Assembly: GCA_030549205.1 (NCBI GenBank)
Contig: JAUKTV010000024.1
Coordinates: 186,001 to 250,000 of the forward strand
Direction: 5' to 3'
Source: Apiosordaria backusii
Taxonomy: Eukaryota; Ascomycota; Sordariomycetes; Sordariales; Lasiosphaeriaceae
DNA: 64,000 nt
Positions within the stretch are counted from its first letter, which is position 1. Every line of letters starts with the position of its first letter. The notes under the pieces were generated by a model. That model worked only from the letters and a program-made list of their open reading frames with translations, ran no database searches and had not been told where the DNA came from. Shown piece after piece: positions 1 through 13,275 of the stretch. Position numbers and translations under genes: made by a program.

Positions 1-256
1 CTTTAAAACCAATAAATAAGTTATTCCTATTACTATTAAAAAGGGACCTAATTTAGAAAATAAACCTATTATATAATTAATAGCCTATTAAATTAAATCT
101 ATTAAAAAGAACTTTAATATTATTTCTATTAAAACAACTCCTATAAAGCTAAACCTTAATACTATTTTTATTAAGCTAACCCTTACTAAGAAAAGTCTAA
201 CTATAATTATACTTATAAAGTCTAACTTTATTACTACTTTAATTAAATTAATCTTT

Positions 257-413
257 ATTAAAAAGGTTTTAACTATAAATATTTTAATTAAAAAGACTTT
301 AACTGTAAATACCTTAATTAAAAAAGCTTAAACTATAAATACTATAATTAAAAAGGCCTTAATTAAAAATATAATAATTAATAAGGCCTTAGTAATAAGT
401 ACTTTAATTAAGG
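257..413 (+). repeat. 30-bp tandem repeat, five units
   Basis: Five consecutive 30-bp units (257-286, 287-316, 317-346, 347-376, 377-406) and a partial sixth, each starting ATTAAAAAG or a close variant. The unit is a multiple of three and reads as a ten-residue repeat (IKK-x-LT-x-NTL-like) on the plus strand, interrupted by one TAA. This suggests a RIP-damaged protein-coding repeat rather than a simple satellite. No protein family recognised. Confidence 0.75.
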
Positions 414-1096
414 TTTAAAACGAAATTATTAAGGTTAATTTAATAGATTGTTTAATCCTTACTATTAAAGTTAAGGAGATTAAGCTTAAACCTATTATAT
501 ATAAGATTGTAGAGTTTACTAAAAAGCACTTTTTTAACTTAAATAATTTTAACTTTAAATGTATAGTATATATACTATCTTTAAGTAAGTTAATAGGCAG
601 TATATCTATATTTTATAGAGAAACTTACAAAAGTTTCGAAAAGCTTAAATTAAAGATAGTTAGAAAAAAGGACCTTTAAATTTAAAAGGACATTGTACTT
701 ATTTTATATATTCCTTTTAAAGAAGGTTTTATCGCTTTATAAATTAATAATAAAGGATAAATCCTATTGTAAATCTATAAGTTAGTAAAAACCTATAAAC
801 TGCTTATATATATAGAAGTTAAAGCCATTTACTACCGGTTTTAAAAGGGTATATACTTTAATAATAAAAACTAGGCCTAGAAATATATAAAAAGGCCTAC
901 CGGTAAGTAAAAGAGAATCCTCTTTACCTTTATTATACTTTAAATTAAGGCTACTGATAACGAAAGTATTAAAAGGTTTATTAAATAAATTATCTACCTT
1001 TTTTAATAGCTTATTAAGATTAACGTTATTAATATTAAATCTAACCTTAAAAATGCCTGGTATATTGTTAATATTAAAACTAAAACTATTAAATAC

Positions 1097-2050
1097 TAAT
1101 ATCTCTCTAAGAAGTAGAGCTTCTAAAAAAAAATTTCTTTTACAATGCCACACCCGGCGTTAGTTCTCTTTACAGTTGATCTAGTATACTATTTAAACTA
1201 CCTAGGACCACCATTATAGTCATATGACTATTACATGCTTATTACATACTTATTATATAGCTGAACCTTCTACCGTCGAGTTCAATAATAAGCTTATATA
1301 ATAATATTATAGCCAAACCTTTTAAACACCTCCTTTACTACCGAATTACTTATAACTATGCCGATAACTCCTTTACTAGCCTATACTAGGGCCAGGCACT
1401 AGCGCTTATATAAGGTTAAAAAGGATCCTATCTGCTACTTTTTTTCTTCCTCTCTTATATTATCTACTACATTACTTTCCTACATTACCTACTATATTAA
1501 AACTTAATCGATTATAGTACTAAGTATAAGTCTATCCTATACAACTTAATAATTAAAAGATAGTACTAATATAATGGCAGTATATAATTATACTGAAAGC
1601 CTATAAGTATAAAATCCTAAGGTTAAATTACTACAAGCACCTTAAATTGGCCGATATAATAATGGCCGTACTAAAGAAAGATAGTAAAAAGTAGAAGAAT
1701 ATAAGCGTCATTTATACTTAAACATACACTATATATACTATTGCTACTTTATCTATCGACCAATATACTAGACTCTGTCAATTCGGATAGGATTTAATCG
1801 ATCTTAATATAGACCGGTAGATTAAAGAAGATAATATAGAGACTTAAGATAAAGCCTTTAAATAGAAGGATAAAGTGGAAGGATAGTTAGTAAAGCTAAT
1901 ATCGATTGTAAGTATAATAGTAAAGGCTAAAATGCCTTAATAAGTAGCCAGTTTAATGGTATACCAAATAACTTAAAGATACTGTTTACTATTGTGTTAA
2001 TCGTAAGCATCTATATATCATATCTTATATATATACCACCGAACCTTAAG
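1097..2050 (-). repeat. Unnamed ~950-bp repeat family, copy 1 (inverted)
   Basis: Reverse-complement relative of the copies at 12328-13275 and 14393-15351. In the orientation of copies 2 and 3 all begin CTTAAGGTTCGGTGGTATA and end with a short hairpin (AGAAG-CTCCA-CTTCT) followed by AGAGACATTA, each with RIP-type transitions. In the reverse orientation it begins TAATGTCTCTC, contains TATATAAGG and a pyrimidine-rich stretch, and its inner half has frames rich in TAA/TAG where CAA/CAG would give Gln. This could be an LTR plus gag-leader unit of a non-autonomous retroelement, but that is not established. Confidence 0.8.
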
Positions 2051-2181
2051 CTATTAAATACTAAGTTAGCCTACTTAAAAATAAAAGCAAGTATATTAAG
2101 TAGTTAACTAGCAAAAAGCAATAGGATAGTAATAAAGAATAAGTCGTTAATAAATAAAAGAATAATAATAAATAAAATAAT

Positions 2182-2860
2182 TGTTAAGATAGGTGTCTTA
2201 TAGACCTATAGGTATAGACCTGTGTAGGGAACGGCGCAGAATATTGAAAGCGAAGAAGGCTTTGTCTATAGTATACGACAGTAGCTGGGTACTAAAGGAA
2301 GGTAAATTATAAAGGCAATGCCCTATAATATATAGAAGGTAGATACTATAATATAGGCTTATAAGGTACTGTAAAATATAGTAAATCAGTATATTAAATT
2401 AACTTATTAATTAGGAAAATATTACAGTAAATAATTATAAAGGACAAAACCTATTATAGGTCTTCAGCCTTATATCGTTCTTTAATCTTCTCTCCATTTT
2501 AAGGCCTAAATGCTTATTAAGTTTACTAACTATAAAGCTTAAATACCTATTAAATCTATTAACTATAGGGCTTAAATGCCTATTAAGTCTATTAACTATA
2601 GACTTAGCTAGCCGGCTAAGTCTAACTATTAAGTATATTAGTTAGAAGCTATTTATAAAGTATAAAATACTAACGTTTTACTATTATAATATATTAACTA
2701 CTTAGGGCTTTAAGTTACTTTAAAGGTCTGAAGACTACTGCAATTACTATAGTAAAATATTAGTAAGTATTGTAATTTTAAACTATTAATTATTATTAGC
2801 TTTATAGGTTATAAACTAAAATACATTATAAAGTTTACAATTAAGTACTATATTTTAATA
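2182..2860 (-). repeat. Left LTR of the Copia-type element
   Basis: Pairs over its full 679 bp with 7290-7968. It starts TGTTAAGATAGG and ends TTTTAATA (from an original ...CAACA). Its first ~100 bp keep more G and C than the right LTR, while its last ~200 bp are more AT-converted. Confidence 0.85.
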
Positions 2861-5800
2861 CCTTCTCTATAACTATAGTATATAGTACTAATTAAAAGGG
2901 CTTAGAAAGGTTTAATAGTAAAACAAAAGTATTAAATAGCGCTATAAGTAAAGCTTTAATAAAGTTATTAACAGATATTTCCTCTATAGAAAAGTAAGTT
3001 ATAGTAATAACTTTAGTAAATATAGCTTCTTTAACTTTTTAAAATCAAATTAAAGTATATTTAGTTCGGCAATTATACTTATTACTATAAGCAATAACAA
3101 TAGAGCCTTTATTATTATATAATAAAAAGGTAAGGCCTATAATAAGCTTAGAAATTTTTTAAAAAAGACCTTTAAATTACATAGCTTCTTTAAGGCCTTT
3201 GATAAGCCTAGTATATTCGGCCTTTAAAGTACTGAAAGATATAGTAAACGCTTTTTTAAATTTCTAATTAATAGGTCCTTTAATTAAAGTAAATAACTAA
3301 CTGTAAGTAAATTTAACGCTTTCCTTATATTTAACTTAATTACTATTAATAAAGCCAATAGGCTTTAAGTTACTATTAAAGCTATAACTAATAGTACTGT
3401 AAATACTAAAATAAAGGTAAGAAAGTAATGATTTTATAGCTTTTAAGTAAATATTAGTAGGCTATATTAAGTATTATAAAAGCTACTAAACGTTAAAAGC
3501 TATATTAAGCTTAGTTTAAACTATAATATATATTAAAATACCAATCAGTTATTAATATGGGTACTAATTAAAAAGGCTTATAGAGGTTTTAAACCTATTG
3601 CCTTTACTTATAATTCTAAGGCTTAATAGAAAGGAAGTTAACTTAATATTAATTTTAAAGTGCTTAATTACCTCTATAATATAGGCTTTTTAATAGATTT
3701 AAAGGTACCGTTAAAGCCTATTATATTCAATTTAAATACTAAAAAAGTAACAAATAGAATTTAAATCTTTAATATCGTAATACTTTTCTATAGTATTCTT
3801 TAAAGCTTAAAGCTATAGAAGTTTAAAACCTATAATCAAGCAGTTATTAATGTAATTAATAATAAAGATCTTATAGTTTAGGTAAAAATAAATAGCTATA
3901 TTAAAGATAAAGGGCTTAAAACTTAAAGTTTAAGTTATTATAAAGACCTTCTATTATTAAAAATAAAAAGCCTACTTTAAACTATATAAAGATTTCTTTA
4001 ATAAAATAACTTAGTCTTTAATAAGGTCCTATTTAACTACTTTTAATAATATTATAGTATTAGTATTATTATAAATAAACTTAAATAGTCCTTATAGAAT
4101 TTCGATATAAATATTAAAATCGGTCTTTAAGTTTAAAAAGGCTTCTATAAAGTCTACTTACTTTAAATCCTAATTAAATATAGTTATAAAGGCTAGTATA
4201 ATTCTTTAAATCAAAAGCCTTATAATAGAAATATAGGTCTATTTAAAATCGATTCTAAAGGCCTATTAAAAACCTTAAGTAACTAATTAGGCCTTAAACT
4301 TTACTATAATACCTTATAAATTCTTCTTATCTTTAAAAACCTAGTAACTTATAATAGGCTTCTTCTTAACTTAAGATTAGTAAATAAAATAAAAGGTCTT
4401 AATAGTAAGAAGTTAATATAATTTAATAAAAATAGCCTATAACTATTACTCCTTTTTAAAGTATTTTAAAGCTTACTTAAAGATATTAAGCTTTAAGGCC
4501 TTTATAGAATAGTACTCTTTATAATAAAAAACTAAATAAAAAATAAGCTTACTATAATCTATATTATCTATAAATATAAATTTCTTACATTACTTCTATA
4601 AGGCTTAAAGTAAAAGGATCTTAATAGTAATAAAGGATACTATAAGTATTGGAATTATAGGCTTAAATAGTAGTTAAATAGATAGTATAGAGGATAATTT
4701 AGGTATTAGGGAATTAAGAATTAGTAGAATAGAAGGACTGTAAATAAAAAGCTTAAAGACTTAAATAGTAGTATCTTCCTTTAACTTATTAAAGTAATTA
4801 AGGACCTTTAAAGGACTTATAGAGCTTAAAAGACCTATAATTTAAGCCAATAGGTCTTTATAGAACTTAATAAAGTTGGTTTTAATAACTTTATTTAGGC
4901 CTAAATAGACTAAGTAAGTCTAATAACTTAAAATAGCTATAAGTTTTCTTTTAATTTTTTAAAAGGCAAGTTTAAAACCTATAGCTCGATCCTTAATAGA
5001 AATATATACTATAACTTTAATACCTATAGCTCTATAATTTAAAAGGTTTAACTAATATAATGTTTAAAAAGGTAATAGTTTATTATAAAAAGCTTAATAA
5101 AGTATAAGATCTTTAAAGCTTTAAGCTATATAGTTAATAATTTCTACTATAGGAATAGCTATATATTTTTAAAAAGTAATAAAAAGGCTTAAAGCTAAAA
5201 TAGTAGCCTTAAAATAGTTTAAAATAACCTTAATAAAGCGCTTAGTTAGGCTATTTTAATTAAAAGTTCTAAAGCTTAATATATATTAAAGCCAATACCC
5301 TTTTTAATAAGGTAGGTACTTAAAAGAAGGACTTCTTTTTCTTTATTATAGTAAAAGTAAGTAGGGTATTGTTAAAAGGTATTATTTAAGCCTTTAAATA
5401 GTAAATAAAGTACTATAACGGTATTATCTTTAATAGCCAATAGCTTAAGAAATTAAAAATAGATCTTTTAATCTACTAACTAAATTATAAGGCTTCTTTT
5501 ATAATAGAATAGGCTTAATAGTAATAATATCCTCCTTTAAACAGCTTAAAGTAAAAGGAAGGTTTTAAATAGGATTTTTAAAAAGCCTTTAAAAGATTTT
5601 TACAATATTATAGCTTTTATAAACTAAATCCTTAAGCCTAACCTTCTATAGGTTAAGCATACCTTTAATAATAAAAAAGGTCTTCTTTAAAAAATTAAGA
5701 CTTATATATTTAAGCTATATATATTAAAGGATAGTTAATTAAATTAAAGCTAATAAAGGCTTATTAAGATTTTTAAAAGACCTATCTTCCTTTAAAAAGT

Positions 5801-7289
5801 TAAAAGCTTTAAAAAAGACCCCCTTTGAAATTTCAAAAGCTTTAAAGGCTTTAAAAAAAGTAAGGTAATTATTAAAGTACTATTAATAAGATACTTTCAA
5901 TTAAGGTTAGCCTTTAAGGTTAAAATAGAACCTTAATCTTTTAAAATTTAAAAAAGTAACAAGATTGCAATTACTATCGGTAAGCTTTTAGCTATATAAA
6001 GCTTCTTTAATACTATATAGGCAATCTCTATTAATAATATTTAGTAGAAAAGTAAAAATAAAAAAGGTTTTAATAAAGCTAATAGTTAAAAAATAGGCTT
6101 TATTATTGTAAGTTTTAATAAAGAATTAGACTTTTATAGTACCTTTACTAATAATTTTTATAAAGCTATCCTTTATAGTTAAAAGCTTAACCTTTATTTT
6201 AATAAGGTTAATAAAAAGGTTTTTATTATTATAAATATAGACTATAGACTTAATATTAAAAAGCTAAACTTCTTTTAAAGCTAAGTTAATATAGTTAATT
6301 AAGTTAATAAATATAGAAGGTAGGACTTTAAAGGATAAAGATACTATAAACTTAATAAAGCCGTAGTATTTATAAAGTATAGTTAGCTTTAAAGGTTTAA
6401 TACTATAAAAGCCTATATTAAAGTTAAAGCCTACTATAAAAGAAATTTCCTTAGAATTTCCAAAGTCTTTAGTATCTTCTTTTTTCTTATCCTTCTTTTT
6501 CTTTTTCTTCTTTCTAATAAGCCTAGGCTCTATAGGGTTTACTATAAAGGTATTTAAAACCCTTAAAGCTTTAAAATCCTTAATAAAGGCAGTATAAAAA
6601 TAAAGTATAAAAAGGGCTTAGACAACTGTAGTATTGGAAATATAAGTTTTAGCTAAAAGCTTCTTTTATAAAAATTCCAGTATAGAGTAGTAAGAATAGC
6701 TGAAATTATACTTATTTTAACAAATTAGAGCTTTAAAGTGTTTATACTATAGTAGAAAACTGCTCTCCAGTAAGCTTAGGTAGTAATTAACCTAATCGAT
6801 AAGCTAAATTGTAATACCTAAGCCTTAAAGCCTTATAATAAGGATATTAACTTAGTTGATTTCAGCGCTTAAAGCTCTAATTTAATTAGTAAAACCTACT
6901 ATAGTAGCCCTAATCCTGCTATTAAAGGTAACTACAAAGTTGTTCTATAACTGCTAAAAGTACTAAGCAAAGTTAAGGCCTTCTCGATAAAAGACCGAAG
7001 GCCCTTAAAGCTTCAGGGCTTATAAAAGGGTTATATATATCTTTATCTTCTATAATAAGGAAGGTTAAAGGCCTAAAAAGAAAGTAAAAGCATTATTGAA
7101 AGTACTAGAACGCTATTTTTTAAGTCTTTAGCACTTAAGAAGGAAGTAAAAGCACTGTTAAAAGTACTAAAATGCTATTTCTTAGGTCTTCAGTAGCTTA
7201 AAATAAATAGAGCTTATAGGATAGGTATTATTATAAAGGCTATAAAATAAAGAAATTTACCTAGGTAATATAAGCCCAGGCTTATAACC

Positions 7290-7968
7290 TATTAAAATAG
7301 GTATTTTACAAGCCTATAAGTATAGACCTATATAGAAAACAGTGTAAAATACTAAAAGTAAAGAGGGCTTTGTTTACAATATACGACAGTAGCTAAGTAT
7401 TAAAGGAAAGTAGATTATAAAGGCAATACCTTACAATATATAGAAGGTAGATATTATAATATAGGCTTATAAAGTACTATAAAATATAGTAAACTAGTAT
7501 ATTAAATTAACTTATTAATTAGGAAAATATTATAATAAATAGTTATAAAGGATAAGACCTATTATAGGTCTTCGGCCCTATATTACTTTCCGATCTTCTC
7601 TTTATTCTAGGGCCTAAATGCCTATTAAGTCTACTAACTGTAAGGCCTAAATGCCTATTAAGTCTGTTAACTGCAGGGCTTAAATGCCTATTAAGTCTAT
7701 TAACTATAGACTTAGCCAGCTAATTAAATCTAACTGTTAAGTACATTAGTTAAAAGCTATTTATAAAGTATAGGACGTTAACGTTTTACTATTATAGTAC
7801 GCTAACCGCCTAGGGCTTCGGGCTACTTTAAGGGTCTGAAGACTACTGCAATTGCTATAGCAAAGTATTAGTAAGCGCTGTAATTCCAAGCCATTGGTTA
7901 TTATTAGCCTTATAGGTTACAGGCTAAAATACACTGTAAAGTCCATAACTAAGTACTGTATTTCAACA
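7290..7968 (-). repeat. Right LTR of the Copia-type element
   Basis: Partner of 2182-2860. It starts TATTAAAATAGG (TG changed to TA) and ends TTTCAACA, followed by ATAAT. The last 200 bp are less mutated than in the left LTR. A 65-codon open frame at 7894-8091 straddles its end and is not considered a gene. Confidence 0.85.
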
Positions 7969-8456
7969 ATAATAATAAGTAATATATTAATAAGTAGAAT
8001 TTTAATAAACAGTATATTAATAAATAAAGTAGTAATAAGCAGTATACTGACTATAGTTAAAATAATAATAACGACAATATCTTCTTTATAAAGTTAACTA
8101 TAAATAAACTATATAAGCTTATTAATAAGTTGTTAGTAATAGCTATTACCGTAAGTATTAGTAATAAGAAAATAAAGACGATAATAGGTTATTTTAAGGA
8201 ATAAAGGTAATGATAAAATGGTAAAGTCGCTAAATTGTTAAAATAAAAAAGAAGATCGAAGAGATAAAAAACAATATAAAAGAGATAATAAATATAATCG
8301 CTATGTTAATAAAGAAAGGCTAAAATAAGATAATAGTATTATATAATATTATATATTTATATAAAAAGGATATTGTATAGTTATTATATAGTCAGTATAT
8401 AAAAAAGGAATATTTAGGATTTATTTATAAAGCTTTAACTTCGGTAAAAGGCATAC

Positions 8457-10468
8457 TGTTTAAGAATAGAGGAGGGTATTTTCTAATTAATATAGTAATA
8501 GGTAAATAAAAAGAAGATGGCTAAACGTTTACTATACTAAGACGATATATTTCTTTCTTAGCCTAGGGCATTAATATAAAAAGTTTAGGCACTATATTAT
8601 ATATAGGTATATATAACCTATATAGGCATTATGTTATATATAGGCATACTAAAATAGCTTATCAGCACTAGCCTCTTCTTCTTAACAATTAATTTCAATG
8701 TAATTAATTTGTCACCTATTATTACCAGGCTGTCCTTTTCCATGTCATTTATCCAGGCTTAGTATTTTGCATTTTTAAATCTATAGAAGGCTTAATATAC
8801 TTACTGCTAGAACGTTCTATAGGGCTTTAAAACCTTAGCCTAATACTGTTTTTAACTAAGGCTTTAACTGTAGTTTACTTATATAGTAAGAAAGCTAGGT
8901 CTATAGCGCTTAAAAGCTTTAAAGAATAGGCTTTATTTTATATAGTAAATTACTATAACTACTAGCAGTATTAGTGGCTAAAAAGGTCGCTTTACCTTTT
9001 TATTTTTTTACCTACCTTTAGGATTTATAGAACTACCTACTTAGCTATAGTTAAAGTAAAAGGCTATTACTAGCTTTTATAAGCTTGTAGCTTATAGGCC
9101 TTTAATACCCTATTAAGCCTAATTTTTATATGCCTTATAGTGCAATAAATTTGGTAGTAAACGTAAATTTAAACCTTATAGGCCTTTAGAAAACCTAATA
9201 AAATAAGGTAAGCCTAATATTTACCTTAAAACCCTACCTCGATAGGTAGGCTTTAAAATTAGTAATTTTATAGCTTACTTATAGCACAGTCTATAGTAGC
9301 CTAAGCTGTTATTTATAGAAGGCTCTAAGCTTAAGCTTATAAGCCTATAACCTAGTTAAGTATCTTCTAAGCTTATAACCTATTAAAAAAGATATAGCCA
9401 ATTACAGGCTTAAGGGCCCTATAATTAGTACTTATATACTAGCTTATAGTATAGTAGAAGTCTTATATATAATACCTATAGCTTAGTACTAAGGTATTAA
9501 AATACAATACTTTATAGGTACTTTAGGATAGAAATATAGTAGGTAAATAATTATATTATAATACTAGCCTTCTATAAATCTACTATAATAATCTCTATAG
9601 TAAGGTTTGTACTTAACCTTTACTATATACTTACCGACTAATATACAGTACCTTACATACCCTAGCAGGCAAATAAGCTAAAGTACAGCTTAGTTAACTC
9701 TAAGATTTACTAAGCCCTATAAACCATTTACTAAGCCTTCTATAGCTTCCGACTTATAGGGCCTATAGACCTATAATTTAATATAGTAATAACATATCTA
9801 CTTAACTATAGGCTTACCAATTTTTAGCTAATTTGGCTAGCCTAGTAGTTAGCTATAGGTCTTATAGGTAGCTAAGTTAGTATAGTTTATAGCTTTTTAA
9901 AAATCGACTTACAGCTATATAAAAGGGCCGCGAAACCAAGTACCCCCAACCTAAAGTGCAGGTCAATGTAGGGTTAGGGTTAGACCACTTATACTACCTA
10001 CAGTAGTAGGCCTTAGTAGCCTAAATATAAAATTACAGGCGGTTTAGTTTACTGGTTAGCGGGATGCAGGCCTTTAAATAGCCCTACAGTAAAGTAAGGT
10101 GCCGGGCAAATGCTAGATAGCTAACGGGTAGGCTTTTCCACTTAAGCTTCTACCACATAGTATAATAGCAGCCACCCACTGTAAACTTAGGCCTCACAGG
10201 GACCTAGTTTAACACTATTTAAAAATAAAAGAGGGTATTTTCTAATCAATATAATAATGGATAAATAAGAAGAAAATAGCTAAACGTTCATTATATTAGG
10301 ACAATATATTTCTTTCTTAATCTAAGGCATTAATATAAAAAACTATAACATTATATTATATATAGTTATATATACCCTATAGAAGATATTAAAATAGCTT
10401 ATCTGAACTAGCTTCTTTCTCTTATCAATCAATACAATATAATCAATTTAACACCTATTGTTATTACA
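8457..10468. mobile_element. LTR-like direct repeat pair with ~1.5-kb interior
   Basis: 8457-8727 (271 bp) and 10216-10468 (253 bp) are direct repeats. Both open T(G/A)TTTAA(G/A)AATA, share AGGGTATTTTCTAAT, and close ACCTATT(A/G)TTA(C)CA. They differ mainly by transitions and by an ~18-bp indel in a TATAGGCAT repeat. TG...CA ends suggest LTRs. The flanks CATAC and CTGTT do not match, so no target duplication is seen; it may be rearranged or two solo LTRs. The interior has no recognisable coding remnant. Its right part (about 9930-10200) keeps unusual GC for this block and carries two telomere-like TTAGGG units at 9970-9986. Confidence 0.55.
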
Positions 10469-11224
10469 CTGTTCGTTTGCATATTAATAAGAATATTTAT
10501 TATTAAAATTTACAATCTATTATTATAGTTAAATATTTAATATTAATTTAACTTTTATAATTTTATTTAAAGTAAGTATTTAATTAAAAACGTCTCTATT
10601 ATTTATTATTATTATTTAATTAAATTTATTATAATTAGTTTTTTTTAAAAAGGTAATAACTTTATAAACGTTTATATATTTAAATAATATAAGGTAATTA
10701 TTAAATGTAATATAATATTAAATATATATTTAAATTTTATTAAATTTAATATTAATTTTAGTTTATTAATAATTTAATATAACTTTTAATAATATTATTA
10801 TATTATAATTAAAGAAAATATTAAAGTAACTGTTAAAATTTTTATTATTTTCTTTAATATTTATATTACTATTTTTTATATAAATAAACTTATTAATAAA
10901 TTAAAAGCTAGATTTTATTAATTTAAATACTACTTTTTATTTATTAATATTTTCTTTTAAAATAATTTTAATATTACTATAATATATTACTTTTTAAAGA
11001 TTTTATTTAAATTAATAGTAATACCGAATATAGTATTTAAAATATTAATAGTATAAATATTTATTTTAATAAATTAAATTATAAAAACAATAATTATAAT
11101 AAAAAAGATAATATATTTTAAAGAAATAACGGTTTTAAAATTTTAACTTTCTTTTAATAAAACCTTTTTTAAATTTACTATTACTTTAACCTTTTTCTAA
11201 ACTTTATTTATTTTTTTATTTTTA

Positions 11225-11290
11225 ACTTTAACTGTTACTTTATTTTAAACTTTAACTATTACTTTATTTTAAACTTTAATTATTACTTTT
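11225..11290. repeat. 24-bp tandem repeat
   Basis: About 2.7 units of AACTTTAACTGTTACTTTATTTTA-like sequence (24 bp), with shorter related motifs on either side (11160-11420). It lies in AT-rich degraded DNA and has no function I can assign. Confidence 0.6.
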
Positions 11291-12327
11291 TCTTCAACCT
11301 TTTCTTTATCTTTTATAATTATTATTATATTTAAAATTATAATTATTACCTTTATTAAAATATCTTTAACCTTTAACTTTATTATAATTACTTTTATAAC
11401 CTTTACTTTTAAAATAATATTTATTTAAATATATTTTACTGATAATATAATTATACTCGTTTTGTTATTATTATTATTTCTTAATTTTTAAATTATATTA
11501 ATTAATAATATACGTTTTTTATTTTAAATTTTATAAATAAAGGATTAAAGTATAGTATAATAAAGGTAAGCTTTCTTTTTAAAATATTAAAAATAAATAG
11601 TAATAATATTTTTTTATAAAAGATGTTAATTAATTATTATAATGTAAAGTAAATATTTATATAAATATATTTTAATAGGTTAAAGATATTTATAACTTTA
11701 AAAGATCAGATATATTATAGAATTATAAATATATATTTTTTAATAAGTTTATTATTTTTATAGTCTTTATAAATATATTTTATAATAAGGAACTTTATTA
11801 ATATAATATTATATACTATAGTAAACTTATTTAATAATACTTGCTTTTAATTATATAAGTTTACTTTAAGTTAATTTTAATTTTCTTAATTAAACTTTAT
11901 TATATTAAAAAGATACTATTTTAATTAATAATATTTTTAAATTATATTAAATAATATTATACTTAACGTTAGTATTTATATAATTATAAATAGTTTATAA
12001 AAAACTATAAACCTTTATATACACTTTTCAATAGTTACGCTTTTTAAATATAATTCCTTTATTTTCTTTATTAAACTTAAAATAATTCATTATATTTATT
12101 TTCTAACTATATATAAATTTTTTAATATTATAAGTATTTATATTATTAATCATTTTATTAAAAGTAATATTAAAAAGGTTAAAACTATTAAAGAATATTT
12201 ACTTATATTTATTTTTATTTACATTTATAGTAGGATTAATAAAGTTATTACCTTTACTTTCTTTTCTTTAATTACTACCTTCCTTTAAACTTTTAATATT
12301 TAATATATTAAAGTTAAGTTTTAAATT

Positions 12328-13275
12328 CTTAAGGTTCGGTGGTATATACACAAGACATAACATACAGATGCTTACGATCAATACAATAGTAAACAGTATC
12401 TTTAAGTTATTTAATATACTATTAAACTAGCTACCTATTAAAGCATTTTAGCCTTTACTATTACATTTACAATCGATATTAGCTTTATTAACTATCCTTT
12501 TACCTTATCCTTCTATATAAATACTTTATCCTAAATCCTTATATTATCATTATTAATCTATAATCCTCGATCGAGCTTAATTAACCCCCATTTAAATCGA
12601 TAGAGTTTAGTATATTATTTAATAAATAAAGTATTAAGCTTATATATAGCTAAATCTTAAATATAAATAAAGCCTATATTTCGCTTTTTACTATCTTTCT
12701 TCGGTATAGCCATTATTATATCGGCCAATTTAACCTTATTACTATCCTATATTAAGATCTTATACTTATAGACTTTTAGTATAATTATATATTAGCATTA
12801 TATTAGTACTATCTTTTAGTTATTAAGTTGTATAGGATAGACCTATACTTAGTACTGTAATCAGTTAAGTCTTAATATAGTAAGTAATATAGGAAAGGAA
12901 TGTAGTAGGTAATATAGGAGAGAAAAGGTAAAGAAGAATAGGATCCTTTTTAACCTTATATAGACATTAGTGTCTGGCCTTAGCGTAGGCCGGTAAGGGA
13001 GCTATTAGTATAGTTATAAATAATTCGGTAGTAAAGAAGGCATTTAAAAGGTTTAGCTATAATATTATTATATAAGTTTATTATTAAACTTAACGGTAGA
13101 AGGTTTAGCTATATAATAAATACGTAATAATTATATAATAATTATATAACTATAACAGTAGCCCTAGGCAGTTTAAGTGGTATATTAAATTAACTATAAA
13201 GAGAACTAACACTAAGTATAACATTATAAAAGAATTTTTTTTTTTTTAGAAGCTCCACTTCTTAGAGAGACATTA
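12328..13275 (+). repeat. Unnamed ~950-bp repeat family, copy 2
   Basis: Same family as 1097-2050 (inverted) and 14393-15351 (direct). It starts CTTAAGGTTCGGTGGTATA and ends with a long T run, the AGAAGCTCCACTTCT hairpin and AGAGACATTA. Differences from copy 3 are almost all C/T or G/A. Confidence 0.85.

Larger units (their letters stand above)
2182..7968 (-). mobile_element. Copia-type LTR retrotransposon, RIP-degraded
   Basis: Two direct repeats of equal length (679 bp) flank about 4.4 kb, and the 5-bp sequence ATAAT lies immediately outside both ends (2177-2181 and 7969-7973), as expected for an integrase target duplication. LTR ends fit TG...CA after allowing for RIP. The minus strand is favoured for three reasons. 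A purine-rich tract (AGAGAAGG) abuts the left LTR in that orientation. A Lys-rich stretch is encoded near 6480-6530. A minus-strand frame near 6200-6260 reads SIVYIYNNKNLF, which matches the Copia protease region once His-to-Tyr, Cys-to-Tyr and Asp-to-Asn RIP changes are considered. All frames are broken; the element is dead. Family assignment rests on this short motif. Confidence 0.85.

Noticed and set aside
782..1153. 123-codon minus-strand open frame in the AT-rich block
   Set aside because: Composition and position in RIP-degraded DNA overlapping the end of repeat copy 1; no recognisable family and no splice context.
4030..4080. Possible reverse-transcriptase YxDD motif on the minus strand
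   Set aside because: The reading IYNNT could derive from a YDD-type motif, but surrounding residues do not fit well enough to claim.
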